Under the pieces are notes generated by a model that was not told the DNA's origin, made no database searches, and saw nothing but the letters and a program-made list of their open reading frames with translations. Both the position numbers and the translations under genes were made by a program. Positions 1 through 8,269 of a stretch of 64,000 bases of DNA are shown one piece after another (position 1 is the first letter of the stretch; every line of letters starts with the position of its first letter). The DNA lies in contig JASKMD010000028.1 of the NCBI GenBank assembly GCA_030144725.1, positions 1,745,978 to 1,809,977 on the forward strand, read 5' to 3'. The stretch comes from Haematococcus lacustris. Lineage: Eukaryota > Chlorophyta > Chlorophyceae > Chlamydomonadales > Haematococcaceae.

Positions 1-133
1 TAGGAGGGCTAGAAAGGAGAGGGGAGTGAAACACGTTAAGAGTCAGAGGGACTAGGAGGAGTAACCGGGAAAGTGACACTAGGGGATCCGTCTTGGGTGG
101 AGATGAAGGGATGGGGATGGGGGAGGTTCCAGC

Positions 134-833
134 CATGTTGTCAGCCGATAGGCTGCTTGGTCGCCTTCCCCCTCTAGGGGGTTCGGGACTGCCTGCAATG
201 TCACAATGATGATGTGGCTTACACCGCTTAAGCCGTCAGCCGTTAGGCTGCTAGGCCGCCCTAGGGGTTCGGGACTTTCTGTAACGCATTTCAAAGCAAG
301 GTGCACAAACAAAGGTGCACATGGGCTCAACATGAAGTCATGCAAGTTCTCATTACTGTTTTGGAAAGTCATGGCAAACTCCGGCAGCTCCCTGATAGAA
401 CTCGTGGCAGTGCACTCAAAGATGAAAGGGATGGCGTCATCCACTACCCCCTCTGTGCATCTTGTGCATGTGCGATCAATGAAAGTTACCCCCTCAAACC
501 GAGCCTTCTCCACCCCCAGACCGTTGTTGCCTAACCTGAACCTAGTCAAGCTCGTGCGAACTTCTGTAGATAGCTGTCTGTTAAGCATGTGATTGATGCC
601 AATGCCGTGCCAATGTGATGTGATTGATGCCAATGCCAATCCCCATGCTTGAACCATGCAGCAACCGAACATCTCTCCCGATGCACCGTCTCAGGCAGTC
701 TAGGGTCTCCCTCAAACCCAACCCAACGCCTCCCCCACCTCTCGAGCCACTTGACTTCCATAGCCTTAGTGTCTAGGACCATGCCTAGGACCTGCAATGT
801 CATAACCTTTCTAATTTTGGTTATAAACCCACA
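134..833 (-). mobile_element. LINE 3' fragment, copy 1 (zf-RVT-like C-terminus)
   Basis: On the minus strand this 700-bp block encodes the C-terminal end of a non-LTR retrotransposon polyprotein. A W-rich stretch (KWLERWGRRW) is followed by LTRFRLG and then a zinc-knuckle pattern, RTCTRCTEGVVDD...FECT, which matches the zinc-binding region found after the reverse transcriptase of many LINEs. The frame is interrupted (two overlapping partial frames, 546-947 and 79-672), so it is not functional. A second copy at 4330-5232 has the same left and right boundaries. The family assignment rests on motif recognition only. Confidence 0.6.
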
Positions 834-1724
834 TGCTAACAAGTGTTTGACCGTGACAGTACATTGCAGGCAGCCCCCTTGTCCTCCACTAGGGCCTCCA
901 TTTGAGCCGGACCACCAAGGGCCACTGGCGGGAATACTAGGGACCACTAGTGGGCAAAAGTGGTGTTATTGAGCTGTGTGGAGTATACCCATCACACATG
1001 GACGTGGGGCATGAGTGCCTACCACCTAAATCATTGCCTGAGCCCTGAGGGCTATTGTGTAGAGTTGGCATGACAAAACATGCGCTAATGTAAGCTGATA
1101 GCAGGCATACATTACTGTGCCACAGCAGGCATACATTACTGTGCCACTTGACTCGCAGCCGCTTGTAGCGATGTGAGCTGTCGCTTGATTGTCGCTTTGT
1201 TGATCGACTTTGTTAATTGTCACTGTGTTGTGGTCAGCGGTTATGTCGGTCCCAACGCACAGGCAGGATAAGATCCCTCACAGGGGGTGGTGTTTGCTTG
1301 CAATCAACACGTGTTAGCAGCTCCAGACTGACGAAGTGCCAGCGATGCACCTTCCCCCATCACCCCCTGCTGCTGACTGCGCCCACCATGAACCCCGGTC
1401 TGCTGCTGCTGCTGCTGCTTAGGCTAGAAGGCTGCTTAGGCTGCTTAGGGTGCGGTCACCATGGCACTAAGCCTGATCTTGGGGAAGCGATGAAACAGGT
1501 ACCTAGCTGGCGCCGCCACTTGACTTCGGAGGCCACCTTCCCTTGCCACCTGCCCCACATTCTCCTGCACCTGCTCCTCCCACACTCAGCCAGCGCAGAC
1601 CAACACTGCTTCCCATGCAAGACATCTCCTGCCTGAGCCCACCACCTGCTCCCCCGTCACCACGCTCTCCTCCCTGCACCGCACCATCACACTGCTGCCG
1701 CTGGCATGCCGCACGTCACCTGCC
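834..1724. other. Intergenic, no gene recognised
   Basis: I see no supported gene here. A 26-bp unit containing gcaggcatacattactgtgc is repeated in tandem near 1102-1145. A short CTG run near 1401-1420 could encode a leucine-rich start (MNPG followed by leucines) upstream of the exostosin exons, but no splice or homology support was found. The 5' exons of the exostosin gene should lie here if they exist. Confidence 0.4.
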
Positions 1725-3941
1725 CTGCAGCCGAGGCATCCGACAGCGGCTGTACGCCCTGGCCCAGCAGCAGCAGTGGGCCACCAAGCACGCCATCTTT
1801 ATCGGGGAGCCCAATGATATCCCGGGGGACTACAGCCAGCTGCTGGCACGGTCACGCTTTTGCCTAGTCGCCCCAGGTGGTGTGACCTCTGGTACCCAGC
1901 ACATGTGACCTTCCAAACATCACACATCCTGACACGCGTGGCCTGTGGGCTGTGTGTGATGTGATGCCTAGGTGATGGGTGGTCCTCTCGCGCTGAGGAT
2001 GCAGTACTGCATGGCTGCATCCCCTTGGTGGTCATGGACCAGGTGAGCGGCAGATGGAGCATGTCATTTAGTTGGGTTGAGAATCTGATTGTCAGGGAGG
2101 TTTTCTTTGGGAAAGTTCTCCTTTGGGGATTTGTCTCTGGAGATTTACAGGCGCATGTTCACGGCTCATGGCGTGAAAGGTGTGAAAGGAGTTGAGACAG
2201 GATAGGGCCAGCTTACTCCCTGCCCTGCTGCTTGCCACAACCAACGGCTCCAAGTGGGTGCTGGCTGGGCTGGAGGCCAGCTCGCTAGCTGCTTGCTGGG
2301 CGAATAAGGGCAAATGAAGTAAGCAGCATTGCATGAGTAAAGGAGCACTGCATGTGTACACCTTGGCTGCAGGTGCATGTGGTGTTCGAGCCCCTGCTGG
2401 ACTGGGCAGCCTTCAGCGTGAGGGTGGCGGAGGACCAGTTGGACAAGGTAAGGACCAGGTTAAGGTCAAGGGTTTACAGGTAGGAATTGCGGAGGGATGG
2501 CAAGTGTAGTACAGCTGGTGTTTCAGGAGCAGGCAGCAAGGGCCAGTGGGAGGCTGGATGGAGGATACAAGGCATCAGCCTGGCTGCCCAGAGAGACAGT
2601 GGAACCACCCCACCCCACCCCACCTCACCCCAACCCAACCCAACCCAACCCAACCCAACCCAACCCAACCCAACCCAACCCAACCCAACCCAACCCAACC
2701 CAACCCAACCCAACCCAACCCACCTCACCTCACCTCACCTCACTTAACCCAACCTAACCCAATGCACCACTGCCCCTCCAACCTTTCTTGTGCAGCTGCC
2801 ACAGATCCTCGCTGGCATCTCTCTGCAGCGGCAAGCTACCATGCGGCGGGCGCTGCGTCAAGTCTGGCACAGGTACTTCCTACGTCATGGCCTTGTGCGA
2901 TGCGGTCGCTCAGCCAGGTCTGCGACTGACCATCCGACCTACTGACTGACTCACTGACTGATGGGTTGGCTGAAAACGGCAGTCAACTCTTCTTTCCACC
3001 TCCCTCAACGCCCCTGTGTGCGCCGCTCCCCCTGCTTCTGCCCCCGCCCCTGTAGGTTTGCATGGACTCGCCACCCTCTCTTGCAGCAGGATGTGCACAT
3101 GCTTCTACAGGCGGGTCTGGCCCAGCAGCTCTCACGCCTGCCAAAAGCAGAGGCAGAGCAAGGCACAGAGGCAGGCAGTGGGGCAGAGGCTGGCAAGGTT
3201 GGGCTGGGCCGAAGCCTCCATGCAGGCGGGGGCAGCAGGGAAGGCAGTTTGCAAAGCAGTGTGGATGGCGTGTGGTTGGCAGAAGGTGGTGGCACAGGGG
3301 CAGGAGGAGGGGAGGAGGAGGGGAGGAAAGAGGTCAGTCAGGGAGCAGAGAAGACGAGGAAAGGAAATGGCAGAGACGATGGATGGGTTGATGAGGAATG
3401 GAGGGAGGAGGGGGAGGAAGAGGAGGAGGAGAAAGAGAAAGGGGTGGAGCTTGACATGTGGTTTGAGGAAGAAGAGGCAGAGCTGGAGGGTCACGTGGAA
3501 TGGTTTAGCAGGGGAGAGGAGGAGGAGAGAGAAGGGGTCCAAAAAGGAAAAGCTTACCTCAGCAGAAGTAGCCCACCAGGCATTAGTGTCCGCGGAACTC
3601 CATGGGAGGGCCCCTCACAGCGCCAGCAGCAGCAGCAGCCGCAGCAGGAGCTTGACTGCCGACCAGGTGGTACAGGGGCTGCAAGCAGCATGCCAGCGCA
3701 GCTCCCTGGTGATGGGCAGCCACACAGGGGGCCGGGCAAAGCGGTGGGGGCCGGAGGTCATGAGCGGCATACAAGGTTTGGCCGCTCCCTATCCCAGCAG
3801 CAGGATACCGGGCTGGGAAGCAAGCGGCAGGGCAAGCGCGAGCAGCTAATAGCGCGGCAGCGGGTCGGGTTCAGGCATGAGGACGATGCGTTTGGGACGC
3901 TGATGCAGTGGCTGTACTTCAGGCTGCCATACACTCGGTAG
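1725..3941 (+). CDS. Exostosin-family (GT47) glycosyltransferase, 5' incomplete
   Basis: Five exons are supported: 1725-1876, 1972-2042, 2373-2447, 2796-2872 and 3056-3941 (stop TAG), with GT-AG borders and matching phases. The spliced protein reads RGIRQRLYALAQ, then KHAIFIGE, SRFCLVAPGDGWSSRAEDAVLHG and CIPLVVMDQ, the signature of the C-terminal half of the exostosin domain of algal and plant GT47 enzymes. These are Golgi type II membrane glycosyltransferases of wall or glycoprotein glycans (family knowledge). The last exon adds about 230 residues of Glu/Lys/Gly-rich low complexity before a conserved-looking end (DDAFGTLMQWLYFRLP). The N-terminal anchor and first half of the domain were not found upstream, so the gene is either 5'-truncated or its early exons are cryptic. 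Intron 3 carries a (CCCAA)n array. Confidence 0.8.
2621..2760. repeat. (CCCAA)n microsatellite in exostosin intron 3
   Basis: A near-perfect 5-bp repeat, ccaac/cccaa, runs from about 2629 to 2720 and decays into CTCAC/CTTAACC variants up to the acceptor at 2795. It lies entirely inside the intron between 2447 and 2796. The apparent proline-, threonine- and asparagine-rich reading frames across it are repeat translations. Confidence 0.9.
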
Positions 3942-4329
3942 TCACCACGGCAGCTGTTCCACAGCGGACTGCTAACAGACAAAGGGGGCAAGACAGGGGC
4001 TTGGGTGGCTCCCTTCATCCCTCCGTCTCCCCGTCCTCGTATGCAGGGGTAGGTAATGGGATCAGGTTCATGTAAGGATCATGACGTGCATGCTGACATG
4101 GAGCAGCTCGATTCATGCTGTACCCAGTATGGCGGGAGTGCACAACAATGCATGGTAGCGACAGCACAATTACCAGCCATCATCAATCGCCAACCACTGC
4201 CAATTCATAGATGTGGAACTTTACAGGAGTAGGGATCAGCTGTGACACGCTTTAAGAAAATGTCAGATATCGTCCACCGGCATCTACCCTAGGAATGTTG
4301 CAAAGAACAGGGAGATGGATTACTCCGCT
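3942..4329. other. Exostosin 3' flank, nothing recognised
   Basis: The region lies downstream of the exostosin stop and ends at the second LINE fragment. It is unremarkable mixed sequence and presumably holds the exostosin 3' UTR. No clear algal TGTAA polyadenylation signal is seen close to the stop; a tgtaa occurs at 4071-4075. Confidence 0.4.
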
Positions 4330-5232
4330 CATGTTGTCAGCCGATAGGCTGCTTGGTCGCCCTCCCCCTCTAGGGGGTTTGGGACTGCCTGCAATGTCAT
4401 AATGATGATGTGGCTTACACCGCTTAAGCCGTCAGCCGTTAGGCTGCTAGGCCGCCCTAGGGGTTCGGGACTTTCTGTAACGCACTTTAAAGCAAGGTGC
4501 ACAAACAAAGGTGCACATGGGCTCAACATGAAGTCATGCAAGTTCTCATTACTGTTTTGGAAAGTCATGGCAAACTCCGGCTGCTCCCTGATAGAACTCG
4601 TGGCAGTGATGATGTGGCTTACACCGCTTAAGCCGTCAGCCGTTAGGCTGCTAGGCCGCCCTCCCCCTCAAGGGGTTCGGGACTTTCTGTAACGCACTTC
4701 ATAGCAAGGTGCACAAACAAAGGTACACATGGGCTCAACATGAAGTCATGCAAGTTCTCATTATTGTTCTGTAAAGTCATGGCAAACTCCGGCTGCTCCC
4801 TGATGGACCTCGTGGCAGTGCACTCAAAGATGAAAGGGATGGCGTCATCCACTACCCCCTCTGTGCATCTTGTGCATGTGCGATCAATGAAAGTTACCCC
4901 CTCAAACCGAGCCTTCTCCACCCCCAGACCGCTGTTGCCTAACCTGAACCTAGTCAAGCTCGTGCGATCTTCTGTAGATAGCTGTCTATTAAGCAGGTGT
5001 GTTGATGCCAATGCCGTGCCAATGTGATGTGATTGATGCCAATGCCAATCCCCATGCTTGAACCATGCAGCAACCGAACATCTCTCCCGATGCACCGTCT
5101 CAGGCAGTCTAGGGTCTCCCTCAAACCCAACCCAACGCCTCCCCCACCTCTCGAGCCACTTGACTTCCATAGCCTTAGTGTCTAGGACCATGCCTAGGAC
5201 CTGCAATGTCACAACCTTTCTAATTTTGGTTA
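4330..5232 (-). mobile_element. LINE 3' fragment, copy 2 (with internal duplication)
   Basis: This is the second copy of the block at 134-833, highly similar and with the same end points (catgttgtcag at the low end, taattttggtta at the high end). It is about 200 bp longer because a segment containing gatgtggcttacaccgctta occurs twice (near 4409 and 4612). The minus-strand frame 5212-4643 reads the same LINE C-terminal zinc-knuckle region (CTRCTEGVVDD...FECTA). It is a non-functional fragment. Confidence 0.6.
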
Positions 5233-5235
5233 AAT

Positions 5236-5250
5236 GTTAGGGTTAGGGTT
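5236..5250. repeat. Short telomere-like TTAGGG tract
   Basis: Just over two copies of TTAGGG lie immediately next to the LINE fragment end and a foldback element. The tract is too short to be a telomere; it is interstitial. Confidence 0.6.
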
Positions 5251-5257
5251 CGCGGCT

Positions 5258-5396
5258 AACACCGCGATTACAATGAGGCGAGGCGAGGCGAGGCGAGGCG
5301 AGGCGAGGCGCCACTCTGTGGCCAGGATTTTGAAATTTGAAATAAGTGGCCAGGATGCATACATGGTCATCTCGCCTCGCCTCATTGTCGCGGTGT
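5258..5396. mobile_element. Small foldback / MITE-like element with AGGCG arms
   Basis: The left arm (5259-5280, acaccgcgattacaatgagg) and right arm (5371-5395, ending cattgtcgcggtgt) are inverted copies of each other apart from a 3-nt gap. The left arm runs into a (AGGCG)n array at 5275-5310. Between the arms, gtggccaggat occurs twice. No coding capacity is present. The structure fits a small non-autonomous inverted-repeat element, but no target-site duplication was confirmed. Confidence 0.45.
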
Positions 5397-5399
5397 AAC

Positions 5400-6886
5400 T
5401 TCGCGGTGTAACTTCGCGGTGCCGCCCCGCCCCGCCCATGCTGGGCTGAATAGCAGTATGACCCCAGTTCATGCAGGTCCTAAGCCAACGTTGTCACAAT
5501 CGGGCGGCCCCAACATGGGGGTGGTCATGTTCATGCAAATACTCTCTAAACTCTGCACCGTTTTCAATACTGTTTATCACATTGGTAACTGCAAAGCAAT
5601 GCGCGTCATTTGACCATCAGCGCAAGCCATTGGAGTCTTTGCTCGCGTACTGCCACATGTGCCCGCGAACAAGTAACAGCGGCGAGACGGGTGTTCTTGG
5701 GACGGTGAGCCACATCCCTGTGGCGCCATCTATCTGGCGCAGTGAGCGGGTTGTGCACACATGGAATGTCCGGCAAACACCCCACGCGATGCCTGCCGGG
5801 CGTGCAGGGCACCTAGACGTGGTGAATAAAACATATGTTCATACTCCCTTCCGTCGAATACACCATTTGGGTCGGCGCACACTAAGGTTTCACCGGGTTA
5901 CACCCCCCCTCCTCCACTGTGTCCTCCACTGTGTTCACCCGTTGCACTCACAAGAAAATGGCTACGAAATGTTTGTTCTTGACCCCATGGCGCTTTTGTT
6001 AAACCAAACCGCACGTTTAACAGCCCAGGCCTCTATCAGTTTGACATCTTCAAAGTGACATCATGTTCGCCAAGCAGAATCAGGGCCACGGGGCTGTGGG
6101 GTGGCAGTTGAGCTATGAAACTTTGCATGCAGGTGGATGGCATGTAGGGGAGTGTAACTCTCAGAGGAGTCGAGTCCAAACTCGGTCATGGTGTGGAGTT
6201 GTGCGACTGACTGCATGGCTCTGGCCCTGAGATCGGCTAAGGGAGTTGGGGGTCACACTGAGTCACAGACCAAAGTGAGCTTGTGGCTTACTGAGTATGA
6301 CTGCTTGTAACACTGTCTGAGAGGAGCTTAACCTAGTAAGTAGCATGTTGTAAGTCCAAATGGTCGAGCTGTGGCATTGCCCTCAAGGTATGGGGAGAAG
6401 GTAGGCTCAGTGCCACATTCCCGCAACCGCTCTCCGATCCGACTGCTGCTGTCGACGCGCATGCTTGTGTAGAGCAGCCTAAGTGACGCGCGCGGTCGAA
6501 GCGATGACTGCATGCTCCGCAACGGCTCAAATTTGAATCACCAACTTTGATGCTTTGCTGTGCACGGCCCACTGACTGCATGATTATTCTGGATGGATGA
6601 AAGGTAGCTGGCTGTGTTGGCTACATTGTGAACCAACTAGCATATTATTTGGCGCAGTGAGTGCAGACTTACAGCCGTCCTACTACCAGGGGTCAGTTTC
6701 CTGTCATTTTCTGTTAGTTGGGGTCGCCGAGTCACAATGATGACCACCCATCCGATTTCTTACACATGTGTCATGGATGTTGCATGGAGTGATAAAGTGC
6801 CCGGACCCCCCATATCTGTAATAACGGCGGCGAAGGTGTGGACGCACGCCGTACCTGCTCGTTGGAGCATCTCCCCTGCTTGTTGT
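5400..6886. other. Intergenic, no gene recognised
   Basis: Reading frames here are short and show no family resemblance. The phrase tggcgcagtgag occurs twice (about 5735 and 6650). Nothing further is supported. Confidence 0.35.
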
Positions 6887-6894
6887 ATAGACCC
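6887..6894. repeat. 8-bp target-site duplication (left)
   Basis: ATAGACCC directly precedes the hAT element and is repeated exactly at 8091-8098 after it. An 8-bp duplication is the hallmark of hAT insertion. Confidence 0.85.
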
Positions 6895-7190
6895 TAGGGA
6901 GCGTCCCATGTACGTACATGTACGTACATGTAACTGTTACATTTCCGGGTTATACGGGTGTTACACGGGGTGTTACACGGGATGTTACATGCTAGCGTCA
7001 ACTCTGGCGACCCCGGATCGACTCCTGAAGGTGACAAAAATTAGGTCGACTTTTCTCGGGCTAGCTTGCAGCGCCCAAGTCATTTCAACAATCTAATATC
7101 GAGCTTACCCACGTCCCCCATTGGGTCGGCCATCCGCACAAAAGCATGCACAATTTTATGGTGGTGGGTTGTGTGCACAGTGCCACACAG

Positions 7191-7326
7191 GCACACTAAG
7201 AGTCCTGGGCGGCTGCTAGGCCCAGAGCCACACATGGCCAGCCTGCTGCTCACACCCACACATGGCACGCTAAGAGTCCTGGGCGGCTGCTAGGCCCCGA
7301 GCCACACATGGCCAGCCTGCTGCTCC
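7191..7326. repeat. Tandem duplication, about 74-bp unit, inside the hAT element
   Basis: A segment starting gcac(a/g)ctaagagtcctggg is repeated at 7191 and 7265 with only a few mismatches. The second copy overlaps the end of the transposase fragment frame. Confidence 0.85.
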
Positions 7327-7835
7327 TTGAAGGTTGCCTGCTTGACCTCTGAGTAGAGCTCGTCGAGCAGTTGCGTGCGGTAGTGCTTCTCTTTGTACAC
7401 ATCAACCCCTAGCAGCTGGAAGACAGATTGGAGGTGGACATTGTCCATTATGTTGAAGGGAAGCTGCTGCGTGACGAGGAAGAGTCCGATCCTGCGCCTG
7501 ACAGCCCGCTGAATGCCCTCAGGCATTGCTGCACCCCGGTCCTCTCGCGGCAGTGGGCCAAAACTTGGCTCTGGGCTGCGCTTTCTGGAGATGCTGGGTG
7601 CACCTTCAAGCTTGCATTTGTGCCTGGCAGCCAGCTGGCTCATGTTCGCGACGCCGAGCTCAGCCCGGTTGTTTGGTGGGCACCTCTTGCACTGGCACAC
7701 CACAATGCCGTCGCTATTGTAACGAAAGAGCCAGTCATTTGCGAACTTGCTGGCCAAAGCTCTACGAAGTACAACATCTGCTGCCATCGTGCCACTGTTG
7801 AAGACCTGCTGCTTGGGAACATTCGCAGCAGCCAT
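7290..7835 (-). pseudogene. hAT transposase N-terminal fragment (BED-like zinc finger plus hAT N domain)
   Basis: This 181-residue frame starts MAAANVPK; an in-frame stop lies four codons upstream. Residues about 45-75 have C-x2-C, then N-x3-L-x2-H-x-C spacing (CKRCPPN...MSQLAARHKC), like a BED zinc finger that binds transposon ends. Residues about 108-175 (RRIGLFLVTQQLPFNIMD, later LLDELYSEVKQ) match the conserved block after the zinc finger in hAT-like/DUF659 transposases. The rest of the transposase, including the catalytic acidic residues and dimerisation region, is absent. It could still bind the element ends. Confidence 0.65.
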
Positions 7836-8090
7836 CAGCAGCTGCTAGAGCTGCTACTGCGGCGTGAAATATGGCAGCCGAAATGCAGCCCGCGGCCCGC
7901 GACCCCAAAAAAATTCTAGGTGCGGGAGCAGTTGCGACCAGTGCGGCGGGGAGTACAAGCTCACTACAGGCGAGCCGAGCAGCTAAGAAGGCTATGTAAC
8001 ATGACCGGCACGTGTACGTATACGGGATGTAACATGTAACATAACATAACAATGTAACATGTAACGTTACACGGGTCCAGACGCTCCCTA

Positions 8091-8098
8091 ATAGACCC
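8091..8098. repeat. 8-bp target-site duplication (right)
   Basis: ATAGACCC immediately follows the hAT element, identical to 6887-6894. Confidence 0.85.
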
Positions 8099-8269
8099 TT
8101 TGTCCTGTTTTTTACAGATAGCAATCTTTGCCAACTGAATTGCTGGTGGGCTACCCGGCTCATGACGCGGCAGGGGTGAGTGCTGATGATAGCAACGGAT
8201 GGCTTGCTGCTGGCCAATCTAGCTGACGCACAAGGCAGCCGGGCAGTTCCTACTACCACAGTGGGCATG

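Larger units (their letters stand above)
6895..8090. mobile_element. hAT-superfamily DNA transposon, 1,196 bp, non-autonomous
   Basis: The element begins TAGGGAGCGTC and ends GACGCTCCCTA, a perfect 11-bp terminal inverted repeat that fits the hAT TIR style. It is flanked by the exact 8-bp duplication ATAGACCC. Both subterminal regions (6895-6995 and 7995-8080) are packed with TGTAAC/GTTACA hexamers, as expected for transposase-binding sites. Inside is a 181-codon minus-strand frame resembling the N-terminal part of a hAT transposase, with no C-terminal catalytic and dimerisation region. The element is therefore an internally deleted derivative that would need transposase supplied in trans. 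Confidence 0.85.

Noticed and set aside
3056..3941. Alternative frames across the last exostosin exon (for example 3016-3849)
   Set aside because: Only the 3057 frame continues the exostosin exons in phase and ends with the conserved-looking DDAFGTLMQWLY segment.
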